Assembly: GCA_039881145.1 (NCBI GenBank)
Contig: JAYKKI010000023.1
Location: 10,102,001-10,166,000 of the forward strand
DNA from: Druceiella hillmani
Taxonomy: Eukaryota > Arthropoda > Insecta > Lepidoptera > Hepialidae
Direction: 5' to 3'
Length of the DNA stretch: 64,000 bases
The position numbers and the translations under genes are program-made. Under the pieces are notes generated by a model. It made no database searches. It had not been told where the DNA came from and was given only the letters and a program-made list of their open reading frames with translations. This document shows positions 1-11,060 of this stretch, piece by piece. The number at the start of each line of letters is the position of its first letter. Position 1 is the first letter of the stretch.

Positions 1-299
1 ACTAGGGAGCTTTAAAACAGAGAGTGAAAATTCGACACGTTCCTTTCGTGATAAAACAGTTTCATTAGTAAAACAAACCGGTCTTGCACACGAAACATTT
101 CGAACCATCATGCGACGCTTGGCAGATGTGAAACATCTAAATGTTTTTTTTTATATGACTTTTACTATCACTGTGACTCAAGTTTTAAATTAATAAACGC
201 CTTTAAAGTTTTAAGACAGTTTAATGCAATTCACCGATGTAAAAGAGTTAACTTATAAAAGTTAGTAAATAAGAAACAATGCTGGCACACGTAAAGTAA

Positions 300-500
300 C
301 TTGCGTGTAGTGTCGGAAAGAGCCGACAAGACGCGAAGGCTGCCCAATTAAATCGGAAAAAACCGACAAAACACAAAGCCAGCCGAATTGAGTCGGAAGG
401 AACCGACAAGACACGAAGCTAGGCGAATGGCAATACGCGATGTGCCGTCAGAACGTTTTAACTTCCATCCAAACGCGCCATTACATTCTTCACATCAAAA
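300..500 (-). repeat. Dispersed element with an internal 40-bp tandem repeat (copy 1)
   Basis: Three tandem 40-bp units start at 312, 352 and 392. Each carries an inverted pair of the form gtcggaa...ccgac. Read on the minus strand, the flank 'gttaaaacgttctga' and the repeat unit match a second copy at 45930-46056 in the opposite orientation. No coding capacity is visible. The element class is unknown. Confidence 0.6.
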
Positions 501-567
501 ATCGTAGAGCTCTATCATCGAGAGAATATCGTAATTACATATTATAATATCAGGCTTAATTCATCTA

Positions 568-770
568 TTTTTAGGGTTCCGTCACTTAAAGTGAAAAAAA
601 TGGAACTCTTATAAGATTACTTGGTCGTCCGTCAGTTCGTTCGCCTGTCCACCTGTCTGTCAAAGCCCTTTTTCTCAGAAATACACTGAAATTTCAGTTG
701 ACATTCTGACACGTAACACTTATAATTAAAATGCAATAATCAATTTCGATTCTGATGAAAACCATTAATA
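568..770 (+). repeat. 'agggttccgt' dispersed repeat, 5' part
   Basis: It opens with 'tttttagggttccgtc', followed by the usual 'ggaactcttataagattac', a run of 'gtccgtc/gtctgtc', then 'ctcagaaat'. This layout is common in lepidopteran genomes. The 3' end is not clear. It is non-coding. Confidence 0.6.
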
Positions 771-773
771 ATG

Positions 774-833
774 ACCTGTCGAAATAAAAGATCGAACATA
801 ATTACCTGTCGAAATAAAAGATCGAACATATAT
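774..833 (+). repeat. 30-bp direct duplication
   Basis: Two adjacent copies of a 30-bp unit start with 'acctgtcgaaataaaag' (774 and 804), nearly identical. It is a small tandem duplication at the edge of the preceding repeat. Confidence 0.75.
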
Positions 834-1120
834 TTATTGATCATATATACACGTAGCCAGGAGATTCAAGTGTCAATACACGATTTAGTTTTTGATATAA
901 ACTATAAATAAGAAACGGTTGAGTACACATTATAGTAACTTTCACTTTGCAACTGTCTATTTTGTTAATACTTATTTTCTAATCTAAGCTATTAAGTGAT
1001 CCCTTATATTTTTTGTATATTAAAGTATTAAATGTAACATAAAAATCGTAATAAATAAATAAATTTTAACAAGCGAAATAGTCTATTGTGTCACCATATT
1101 ATTACTTGTTAATTTTGTAT

Positions 1121-1490
1121 TCAATTTCCCCAAAGACTCACTTTTGTTGACTTACCCAACATCTGGTTACCGCCTTCAAAATATAAACACAAATAAGCAG
1201 TTAAACTCGACTCGTCGTAAAAAAGTAATTGTTTAGGATTTGAACCGACAACGAGGCCGGATCTCGGCTCTCGCATCGTACGCCATGGGCACCCGGTCAT
1301 CGCCAGCGCCCAATGCAAACAGACGACTAGCAGCCGGCGGGCCGCCCGCCTATTGTTTGCCTCAGACAATGCAACCATTACGTATGTAGAATGTAAATGC
1401 CGCCCCTCCTCACTGCGCTGCGGTGTCGTCACCGAGCCTCCGGCTACATACACATCCGTTTTGAGCTGTATCCAAATCGTCCGGTTAAGA
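1121..1490 (-). repeat. Possible SINE-like or transposon remnant
   Basis: A GC-richer block holds a 110-codon minus-strand frame with no known domain. On the minus strand there is a Pol III B-box-like 'ggttcaaatcc' (1249-1239) followed closely by a T-run, which suggests a tRNA-derived SINE. A convincing A-box was not found. A 12-bp inverted repeat (1493-1504 and 1533-1544, cgtacgtaagta) lies next to it. Confidence 0.3.
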
Positions 1491-1544
1491 GCCGTACGTA
1501 AGTAACCTTACTACACCGCCATCTAATAAGTATACTTACGTACG

Positions 1545-3035
1545 AAATACTTTCACCGACCTACAATAGCGTCAACGGCAGATAAGTAAAAACAAAGTAG
1601 AAGGTCTCTAACCTTTCGATTTTCTTATTACACGATACAAGAAAGAGCTGAGAAATACTTATTTAATTGGAGTAATTTTCGTCTCACCTCATTTATAGCA
1701 AACTATATTCTATTCAGAAATGGATTGCGAAACCCATAAGAGTCAGAAATATTATCTGTACACAACGGCGAGAAATCCTTTAATAGCTAATAGATTTTCG
1801 CCTCTCCATCGATAATTACAAAAATAATGAGAATAATGTTGACTCCAAATATCATTTCAACAAGCGCAAATACAACGTCTCTGAAGTAATTCGTCATAAA
1901 AAAAGACTTTCTTGCGCTGATCCCTAAGAGCTTTTTCCGATTTAAATTCGATTAACATATATTAAAGTAACAATAAAAAAACATTCCGGATCATGTTTAT
2001 ATCACTTTATGTAACGTCCTAATGTTATAAAAAAACATTTCTTTTAATTTGGCTAGATTGTTAAGGTGTTGCAGCTTTTACATTTAAAACAAAAATAAGT
2101 ATTTATGGGTTCAAGCCTAAAAAATACCGTTTCGATAGCAGCAGTCCATCTAAATTAACGCTTTTTTACAGTTCTTTAAAACTAGAATATATAGAAATTG
2201 TATTCAATTTGAATGAAGTAATGTTTCACGCTTGCTGAGAAATACGCTATTTGAGTAATAAATAATGGACATGCTAAATTGACGGAATAAACAATAAAAT
2301 TTATAGATTCATGGTTCAGCAACCGTCTGGTTAATTGAATAAAACCTTTGTATTTTTTAATCGAATTAAAACTTGAAATAAATACATCCCTGTACCTTAA
2401 TTAAATCTAATTAAATCTATGCCTTAATTAAATCTAAACAGATAAACGATATTCAAGATTTTACTCACGCATCTTTATTAATACTCGAACTGTAAATAAC
2501 TAGCTATACCTGTTTCAATAAAATAAAAATTTATATGGATAAAATATCCGGTAGCATAAAAGCATAAGTTATGAACCGCCCGTATTCTCACAAATCGTGT
2601 AAACGCCGAACGCTACTTTGCGACTTCACGACGTGTGTACACAGCTGATGTCCAGTTATTTAAACTAACATATTTTTCTCCAATCATTTCATACGCAGTA
2701 AACTTCGATGTAAGTAAACTTCAGAGGCTACGGTAAATTGAGAACCATTACTTTCGAAGAAAAAGCATTTCAATAAATAGAAAACACTTCAATAATTTAC
2801 TAATTTTTAATTCTACAATCAACTTGAAATTTCTTAAACTTTTCAAATGTCAACGGGCTGATGAACGTACAGTGAATTCATGTTCCACAGGGAGCGTTTC
2901 AAAATTCTGTTTAATGTTATCAAGACTGTGTGAGAACGATAAATAATATTATAAAGACAAAAACGATTGAAGCTTATATATTTTATCAATTTCATAAATT
3001 CCAAATCAGAAACTGATCAGAGCAATTGCGTAAAA
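1545..3035. other. AT-rich stretch, no gene seen
   Basis: No open frame of note, no clear repeat and no GC-rich island. A short imperfect 'ttaattaaatcta' duplication lies near 2397-2437. Confidence 0.5.
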
Positions 3036-3039
3036 TTTA

Positions 3040-3600
3040 TCGAATACCTTTCCCGTACTCGGTCCACAGTCGCCGCGGGCTACCGCCACCTGTACAGACG
3101 CTAAGCCCCACCGCCGACAGTTTCCCAACATAATATTAAACGTTTTATAGTTACTAATAAAAACATCATTCGATTTTACGACGGATATTTAATTCTCCCG
3201 CTAGATGTCATTCCTGATAACATGTTTAACTATGGGCCGCGCGATGTCCGAGCCATAAATTATTGTTATGACCGCGCCGCGCTGCGCCGCCAGCGAATGA
3301 AATTTTAATGGCGCATTAATATTTAATGCAATACCCCGAGACTAGTTTACGGCCATATTTTTATTTCATGTCAAGGAAAGGTTCGATAATTGGCGTTCGT
3401 GAATAGAATACGCATTACATCCCACAGTCGAATACAACTTAGCGATTTCGTAATGTATCTCGCATTTTAAGCGAACATCGGCGCGCGTATGCTCGCCTGT
3501 GTTTCGCGTGCGAAAAGCATCCACGTAAATCGAGATAACAATTTTATTTATAAATGCTCGTTTTAACAACTCTTCAAGAGTTGACATGTCTATGTATAAA
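3040..3600. promoter_or_regulatory. GC-rich island, candidate conserved non-coding element
   Basis: CpG-rich sequence is mixed with ATTA-type homeodomain motifs, for example 'ccataaattattgttatgaccgcgcc' split across 3255-3280 and 'gcattaatatttaatgc' near 3312-3328. A 73-codon minus-strand frame (3366-3587) starts MSTLEELLKR but shows no domain and is taken as chance. Enhancer function is inferred from composition. Confidence 0.35.
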
Positions 3601-3740
3601 ATAGTGTTTGGCTATCGATAACCGCGCTATAAATAACGTACGATGGCCTTATCTCTAACATTTTTACATCATGTTATAAATTTGTCATACAATCGAGACA
3701 AGTACTCTAGGTGAAAAGGGAAAAAAGGTTGGTTATACAC

Positions 3741-3954
3741 TTGCATAATTTATGTAACTATAAATAAGCCCAAATTGTATAATTTATATAACTAACTACG
3801 TAATACAAAATTGTACAATGTATTAATATTGCATAATTTATGTAACTATTAATAAGCCAAAATTGTATAATTTATATAACTAACTATGCAATACAAAATT
3901 GTACAATGTATTAACATTGCATAATTTATGTAACTATTAATAAGCCAAAATTGT
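3741..3954 (+). repeat. 88-bp tandem array, about 2.4 copies
   Basis: Units start at 3741, 3829 and 3917 with 'ttgcataatttatgtaact'. Copies differ by only a few bases, so the duplication is fairly young. The unit itself contains two related halves ('gcataatttatgtaact' and 'gtataatttatataact'). Confidence 0.85.
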
Positions 3955-3959
3955 TCCTT

Positions 3960-4920
3960 CTCTCCATATAACAATTTCTGCACATTTGTAACACAATCCG
4001 CGGCATTTTAATTGAGATCATCTGAAGCTTGTCCAAGTTGGGTCTAGCTGTAGAGAAATTAAAATGACCCCTTTTATACATATGACAAAATGAAAAAATA
4101 AATTTTATTTAAATCATCAGACAAATGCAAAATCTTGCATTTGTTTATGAAACATCAGGTTATATTTTGTAAATGCTATTGCCACGGAACTTTTAACCCA
4201 GCACGATGCAACAAAGTGCAGATTGTGTTCGTTTATATTCTCTATACATATGTAAAATATATTAAACCATGAAACTCACAAGCTCAACAGATTTCTCTAA
4301 AAAACAACCTAAATAGCGAGACGTTAATTTTGACAACAGAACGAATGCCATGTCAGTTGACAGTTTATTTTTAATTCCTTTAGGCAATGGCTACTAAATA
4401 TTTAAAAAGCGATCGATATTTAATTATTAATCGTTTCTAAAAAGTTATTATATACGTCATTAGCTTAACATTAGTATTTTTAATACTTATTAATAATTAT
4501 TGATATGTTAAAAAAACGCATACGCATCTTTATTATTTGCCCTTTCCCTATTACCAATCGTTGAATCGTTCGGTTTTTCATATTCTGAAAAAAGGTTGTT
4601 TTTAATTATATTCAACACCTGTAAATTTATAACATAAAGGACGGACGGAAGACATGACGATGTTATGGCAGTTCCTTGCTTCACTATGGGACAGTAAAAA
4701 GGCAAGATTTTTTATAAAGTTTTTCTTTAATTCAATCCATAGTATGGAAAGTCGCAGAATTCTTGTTCTCTAAAACCCTATACTTTCACATTTGCTATTT
4801 CTAAAAATAATAATTACATATTACAATAATGTTTGCCTTTAAATTAAATAAGCGTTAACCACACGGGTTTAATTTTGATAAGTTCGCAATAACACGACAC
4901 AATACCTGACACAATGTAAC
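3960..4920. other. AT-rich stretch, no gene seen
   Basis: Only short low-complexity frames. The 65-codon minus-strand frame at 4508-4705 has no recognisable feature. Confidence 0.5.
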
Positions 4921-4924
4921 ATCG

Positions 4925-5160
4925 GCCTTCGGCCATACGTGAGAGTGAGACGTACTCGCGGCTCGGGAGGTCACTATGCAAGGCGCGCGATGGGTCGCCG
5001 CGTCGCAGCGTGCGCCGCTGCGGCGACAAAAAGCGGCAGCCGCGGCGCATGCATTATGCATGCTGCGCAACGGATGCACGCTGCGATCGCGCTCCCCGTA
5101 CACAGACGCCTGTCGCTGCTGCGTTCTGTGGGCGATTTTACCGCACCGTTTGCCTCCAAG
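4925..5160. promoter_or_regulatory. GC-rich island with octamer-like palindrome
   Basis: CpG-rich with many overlapping open frames on both strands, typical of composition rather than coding. It contains the palindrome GCATGCATTATGCATGC at 5047-5063, with two ATGCAT half-sites of the type bound by POU-domain factors, and another 'atgcaa' near 4976. The regulatory role is inferred. Confidence 0.35.
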
Positions 5161-5164
5161 AATA

Positions 5165-5540
5165 GTAATCGACTGAACGTTCTATTAATTGTAGTTCAAT
5201 AGAAACCAGATCGGTATATTATTAGGAAATAAAGATGTTTAAGATATAATACTAGGAAACTTGGGTTAAAAATCGCACAACGCAAACGTTCTCGTTAAAA
5301 AACCATTTAGATCGGTATGGGCACATGTCAATTGAAATATTTAAATCTATCACGTGCGGAAACAATTATTTTAGAAAAATTATAATCTTTTTTTATATAC
5401 TTGAGTTTAATATGAAGCGAAAGTTCATACCAATCACAAAACAGTCAAGAGAGTTTAGTCAAATTTATAAAGGTAATTTAAAGGATAAACGGAAACACTA
5501 TGGAAGAAATTAAACGAATTGCAACAATATAACAATTTTT
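5165..5540. other. AT-rich stretch, no gene seen
   Basis: A 62-codon plus-strand frame (5325-5513) has no domain. Nothing else stands out. Confidence 0.45.
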
Positions 5541-5895
5541 CACAATTAAATGAAACTACGTGATATATTATTATTTCTACTTTCTTTAAGTTCTTTGCCT
5601 CGACATAGGTTTCGTTGTTTTGCAACATCTTCAGATGGGCTATTAGCAAAGATTGAAGGTGGGCGGCCATTAGCTAATATTTGCTAATTGCTCACCTGAA
5701 GATGTTGTAATACGACGAAACCCAAGTCGTGGTAAAGAACTTAAAGAAAGTAGAAATAATTACATCACGTAGTTTCATTTAATTGTGAATAATGAATTTC
5801 TACAAAATTAACGCCAAATATATTCAATATTTCAAAACAGCCGGTACCGTTGACTCCGAATTAAATTTCGGAAGACGATACAAAACATTTGGTCC
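5541..5895. repeat. Fold-back repeat, family shared with 55050-56095 and 58037-58190
   Basis: The left arm (5541-5638) and right arm (5692-5787) are inverted copies, closely similar over about 96 bases, around a 53-base spacer. The right arm runs on into 'gccaaatatattcaatattt' and 'ttcggaagacgatacaaaac', the same order as in the 255-bp tandem units at 55.1-56.1 kb. It is non-coding; the 71-codon minus-strand frame at 5455-5670 is internal to it. Confidence 0.8.
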
Positions 5896-6059
5896 AACAA
5901 AAATTAACAATTTTTGTAATATTTTCGGTTACCTAGAGAATATTTTAAAATAACGAAGAAAAGAAGTAGAAACCAGATAAAAGAAATGAGTGTCAGCACC
6001 AGATAACAAAATAAGTGGTGTTGGAAAGCACGAACATAGATGACATGGTGCTCTTCCCT

Positions 6060-6545
6060 ATTTTCATCGATCGACCTTCAGAATTGTGGCTAGCAACGGT
6101 GAGACTGGGCGGGACGTCGCAGCGAGGTTCAACAAAGCCAAGAACACCATAGAATAGTCGGACCCTGTCTGGGACAAGACCTTCCGAAGCTAAGCGAGCG
6201 GGGGTTTTATCGAACGTGTTCTAGGTACTGTCCTAAAACAAAGAAGACACCCAGAAACTCAAGTTTCTTCAACCGCTACCTCTGCAGAATATGTCGCATC
6301 ACATGGCTAAAAATTATGTCTAACAGCTGTGGGACATGTGTATACAAAAGATCATCGTGGGCATCCTATGGAAGCGACGCTGAAAGTGCAAAGATAACAT
6401 ACAATCAGGAAGATACAACTCCGCCCAGGAGGCCCTTGTATAGCATATCGGAGTGAAAGCAAACTCGGAACAAACTAAATGGGAGAATATGTAGCGTACA
6501 ATTAATGTCTCCGTCCGACAATCGCAGGTCGTGAACGTTTTTATT
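6060..6545 (+). pseudogene. Decayed LINE ORF2 C-terminal fragment
   Basis: Translated in pieces, this region keeps the order of the C-terminal tail of a LINE endonuclease/reverse-transcriptase protein. First comes RFNKAKNTI...SDPVWDK (about 6120-6180), resembling the 'R-x-x-KA-x-x-x-x-x-L-x-x-W' block after the RT domain. Then comes FNRYLCRICRITWLKIMSN (6268-6324), matching the common pattern F-x-N-R-x-L-R-R-I-x-x-I-x-W-x-x-x-I-S-N. The expected basic 'RRGRP'-type end is only faintly visible ('PPRRP' near 6420-6435). Stops (a TAG near 6154, a TGA near 6454) and frame changes break it. The clade is uncertain. It is a dead copy with no function of its own. Confidence 0.65.
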
Positions 6546-6839
6546 ATATTATTTTTGTTCTGTGATTCATTGTTTGGTAATATGATTATTTCATATTGAT
6601 GACAAATAAACTAATCAACGTGCTCTAAGTTAGTTAAATATTTTGAATAAATATAAAGAATCTAAAAACGGGCAAGTAGAGAAAAAATCTAACTAAAGCC
6701 TTCTAAAGAGCAGTGATTTATGATGAAACATTACATTCAATAGTATTTAAAATTATTCTTTAACAATTAAGTTTATAAGTCAATTATTATTTTAATATTC
6801 ATTAAGTATTATTTAAGAATGTTTTGATATCGGACACCA

Positions 6840-6970
6840 GTGTTAACCGAGCTTTACGCGCTCAATGCAGACGAAGCACATTGTCTATTCAGAATACGTG
6901 CGGCCTCCTCGACCAGCCGCGCTGTTTCGTGACTGTCTTTCGCCGCGCAGTGAAACCGTCAGACAAGTCG
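6840..6970. promoter_or_regulatory. Small GC-rich island
   Basis: A short CpG-rich patch in AT-rich surroundings, with 'cattgtctattcagaata' (a possible Sox-type CATTGT site) near 6880. Function is inferred only. Confidence 0.25.
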
Positions 6971-7224
6971 CAATACATCAACCTACGTTTGTATTAAAGA
7001 ATTTGTCTTTATAAATCGTAACGTGATATAGCATTACGGAAACGTTATAATTTGCTGATACGAGATCGCACTAAGCACGGAATGGGAAACAACTTACAAT
7101 ATATTTTAAGATTATTCCTCACTTCGATACGTGTAGGCACCGTGATGCTGATCGTCCGCGTGTTAGTAGAGTGAACAGTTAATGGAAACTCATTTTGTAA
7201 AATCATTGAGAAAAAGGGGTAGTA

Positions 7225-7225
<1 letters not shown>

Positions 7226-7303
<78 letters not shown>

Positions 7304-7304
7304 C
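7226..7304 (+). repeat. (AT)n(GT)n microsatellite
   Basis: Uninterrupted AT repeat to about 7272, followed by GT repeat to about 7298. The 88-codon frame spanning it is an artefact. Confidence 0.95.
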
Positions 7305-7309
7305 TATAA

Positions 7310-7900
7310 TCTGAAAAATAAATTTTTTGTCGTCTTGTCCCTAATTTTGTTAGTCTTAAAATTAACCTCTACTGAATTTATAATATTCATCATGTTTTTT
7401 TACACATGCACACCGATAACTGTTTCATTTCAATACACTAGGTATTAAAGTTTGCCACGTAAATACACTTCCATCAAAATGAATAACGACTTTAATATTG
7501 ACTACGGTCTAATATTGACTACTGTGTTGACAGGGCCCCACCACGAAGATATTTTCTTAACAAACACGTTATAACACAATAGGTATATCCAATTCGATAG
7601 CCATGTAATTAATAATAACGAACACCTGTATAAACTCTGTTTTAATAACAGTGCAAAATTATTTTTATAAGAGCTACGATCGTGTATTTCATATTAATGT
7701 TGCATTAACTTAACGCACTAAATAATTTATAATGAATGACAAATCCTCAACAAAAATATGACAGAATAATGAGACTATATGCCATAATTAATGGAGATGT
7801 CTTCACATAAAACTTTCCCAAAAATAAATTGTTGCCCATTCGTGTTCGTAAAGCATCGTCGAACACGTGCGTTTATTATAAACGCAACAAAAGCCTATGT
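7310..7900. other. AT-rich stretch, no gene seen
   Basis: No open frame, tandem repeat or island of note. A short 'gactacggtctaatattgact' type duplication lies near 7500-7520. Confidence 0.5.
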
Positions 7901-7904
7901 CTCA

Positions 7905-8170
7905 ATCCGTAAGGCGCATTATCGGGCGATTAACGAACGGCTCGAGGGCGGTCCCTGACGAGCGGCGCGACATCGCGGGCCGCATCAAACGCGAGGCGCG
8001 ACCCCATCAGCATTCGGCGCGCGGCCGCCGACCATGAATTATTTAGCGGAGCGGAGTCGGGCGACGCGGAATCCGAGCGGGTCGCCGCACTAATGTGTCG
8101 ACATTCCCGCATTCATTAGACGGCCGCTCCTCGGCAGCGGCGCCGCTCAACGCCGATACACAGAACTGCG
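7905..8170. promoter_or_regulatory. GC-rich island, candidate conserved non-coding element
   Basis: Very CpG-rich with embedded 'gcgattaacg', 'catgaattatttagc', 'cactaatgtg' and 'cattcattagac', i.e. repeated homeodomain-type cores. The 60-codon minus-strand frame (7930-8112) is compositional. Confidence 0.4.
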
Positions 8171-8944
8171 GTTAACCAGACCGCTACTTCTCGTCTGATA
8201 GGATAACTTATACTGAGACTATCATTTTCAACCGAAACTGTGCACATTAAGTCGTGAAAACGCAATTTCTCTTTACATGACCTTCATTTAACGAAATCCA
8301 CGACATATACATGTATGTCGTGCTATAGTAATCAAAACTTATACACTTCTTTCCGTAGACGCGGACAACTCAAATACTCTACAAGCTCTACATGCACGTT
8401 TAAAACGAGAACAAACGGAATAACTAATAATGATAGAAAATAAACCTCTTTCCTAACGAAGACTATTAGCAAATTTCTTATAATTGTCAAAATATCCAAA
8501 CGTTTTGAATGAAATCGGAAATTTTTCCGAAAAACGCTTTCGGTGAGCAGTTTCCAAGACACTAAATACGGCGTCAACACAGAGATAGATACAAACGCTG
8601 AAAAAATTATTAACGTATTTTGTAATACGTATATTGTAGTTACGTTTTCGTTTCCATTATGGTATTACCACAAAGTGACTGCGTAATCAGTATTAGACTA
8701 CTATTTAATTCATCTGCTTTTCTCAATTATTATTATCACTGCGATCCACCAAGCAAAACAAATTGCCACCAATACTTTATACAAAAAAGGCAATATCCAA
8801 AACGCAAACAGCGATTTATGATACTAATATTTGTTTCCAGAAATTTCCACGCACAAATGAAAATGGACAACTGTTCTCACTCACAGTAATTAATGTGCCA
8901 AATGCCAAAAGCGAATACGACACGAAGCCAATATTTAATTATTG

Positions 8945-9145
8945 AGCGAGAACGCCGTGCGTCATCGACGAGACAGGTGGCAAAGTGACACGAGTAACAA
9001 TTTATAACACGCATTGTTCGGAGACGGAAAAGCCGCGTACGACAACTCGCTTTTTTAGAATCAGGCAACATCGCTTCTGGCAGCGTGCAGAGCCCTGCAC
9101 GAGCGATACCAGATGCCAGAAGCGTACAACTCACCAAAGGAAAAA
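8945..9145. promoter_or_regulatory. Moderately GC-rich island with nested hairpin
   Basis: It contains an 11-bp perfect inverted repeat, CGCTTCTGGCA (9072-9082) and TGCCAGAAGCG (9114-9124), enclosing a second one, GTGCAG/CTGCAC (9085-9100). The 135-codon plus-strand frame (8985-9392) covering it has no domain and runs out into AT-rich sequence, so it is not called as a gene. Confidence 0.35.
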
Positions 9146-10660
9146 AAACTCGGCCGAGACGAGTAAGTCATTTAAGAAGTGTTCTTTTAATGCATACTAC
9201 CGTCACCTTTCGCAATTAACCCTTTCAAAAGAACATCTTATCGGTGTGACCACTCTGCTAATAAAAAACATCGTTCACGTTTTTTTAAACTATTCGACAA
9301 TTAAATTAAAGCGACAACACACTTTTGAAACCAAAGGTTCTAAATGGCATCAAAATACGCCTACATATATAGGTTGTATATATAATATTTAACAAAATAA
9401 CTTTTTCAATAATCATATCAAATTAATGTCATATTTGAGATTAATAAGCATTTGAAACCTACAAATAGTGCAAATTTTGTATCACAATACAATGGAATAA
9501 AAGATGAAATTGTCTCAGATTTATCACTTTCAGTAAACAATTAAAGTTTTTGGCAAAGTATAAAATAAAATACTACTTCTTAAAAACATTTTAAATATTT
9601 TTGTTGTTAAACAAGTTTTATACTTTCCGTGCTCAATCATGGTTAACCCATTAACGGACATTGCGTATAAATTAAATTAAACTATAATATACGAACTATT
9701 AACTTTTAACTTGATAGTGCATATCTACATCCTTCGTTAAGAAAAATCAACAAATGCCAATCTGTAAATTAATCTGCGCGTCGTTAAAGCAGTCAATGTG
9801 ACAGAGAAGGGAAATATAAATCGGGTCTCAATGGCCAAGCGATTGCTCAGACCGAGGCGACAGAAATCTCAAATGCTCGGTGTAATAATAATACATTGAT
9901 GGAACTGTAAAACAGTGCTATGATGGCATTGATATTCAATCGTTAAATTTACTTTGAATTAACAGTGCGTTAATACGAGAATTTGATTAGAGTTTAATAA
10001 CTGAATAAAATATGAAAAGAAACTTTGTAATTAAAAAATAACGATGTCACTAACATTTCTATGCACTTATGTGAATTATTTAATGGAACTCTCCGACTAA
10101 TGACAGAAGTTTTCGCAAAATTCCGAAAACTATGTGAATTTATATTTTGGAAACAGGCCTGTTCAATGTCCAGGATATGTCAAATATAATTATGAGGCTA
10201 TTAAGTTTTTAACTATATATTGAGGAAACAGACTAAGCCACAATGCAATGTTTATTAATTTATAAATACGTAAATACATTTAAAACTAAACACGTGTTTC
10301 CTCAGGTTATATTTTTTTGGAAAATTATTGAAAACAGAATTGAACATTGAAAAGTAAGATAAAAATGTGGATTAAGAGAATTTAAAAAAAAGGTTTGTCT
10401 GGTCTGGCCCGCGAATATAACGGTTGTAAATTTAGCTACCTCTGTAGACAGTTGTGACGATTGTTATTACGATGATAATAAATACTTTGCGTTGATAGTG
10501 ATTAATAAGAGACACATAAAGGTGGAGGGCTCTACAACTATAAACGTAAAAAGTACTTGCTTAAGAAATAAACTGTCAAAAAGATCGAACAAAAACACGT
10601 ATAAGATTTAAGAATTACTGACAAAGACATCGGTATCATTATATAATTAGGAAGCATTTT
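9145..10660. other. AT-rich stretch, no gene seen
   Basis: No repeats or islands beyond short A/T runs. Confidence 0.45.
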
Positions 10661-10669
10661 ATATGCGAA

Positions 10670-11060
10670 TGCCGTAAGCCCACGGAGCGGGTACTTCGGC
10701 TGCCTCCCGTCGCCATCTATCCGCACTTAAAAAGTAGCGTGAAACGATATCCATATGCACACATAAAAAACTTTTATACAACCTCATCGTAACCACGCGG
10801 ACGATAAATAAAGCGAAACAGAAAAAGTGTACGGAGCGCGGCACAATGAACGGTCAGTCGGAGCAAACGTCGCGCGTGATTTGGCCCGGGCCATTTATCT
10901 CAATGGAGGATCTGGCCGAGTGGAAGTAAATAGGGCGCCGGCGGTTCAAATCCACCCGCTCTTCTTCAATAACTCTCCTTTTTATTTTCTCCCCCGCCCC
11001 TCGGAAACGAGCGAACGCGAATCTCCGTAACTATACCGACCCGTAACTACACTATCCCGT
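10670..11060. promoter_or_regulatory. GC-rich island with Pol III-like A and B boxes
   Basis: A patch with CpGs and 'gatttggcccgggccatttatc'-type symmetry (split near 10879-10900). It carries TGGCCGAGTGG at 10913-10923 (fits the A-box consensus of tRNA-Ser/Leu) and GGTTCAAATCC at 10943-10953 (fits the B-box), then a T5 run near 10979-10983. No cloverleaf can be folded, so it is not a tRNA gene. It may be a tRNA relic, a SINE head or coincidence. Confidence 0.35.

Noticed and set aside
7182..7448. Frame with long Ile/Tyr and Cys/Val runs
   Set aside because: Translation of an (AT)n(GT)n microsatellite.
8985..9392. 135-codon plus-strand frame
   Set aside because: No recognisable domain; runs from a GC-rich patch into AT-rich sequence, with the start chosen only by a chance codon.
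10913..10953. tRNA gene
   Set aside because: Boxes A and B are present, but no acceptor stem, anticodon arm or T-stem pairing can be formed.
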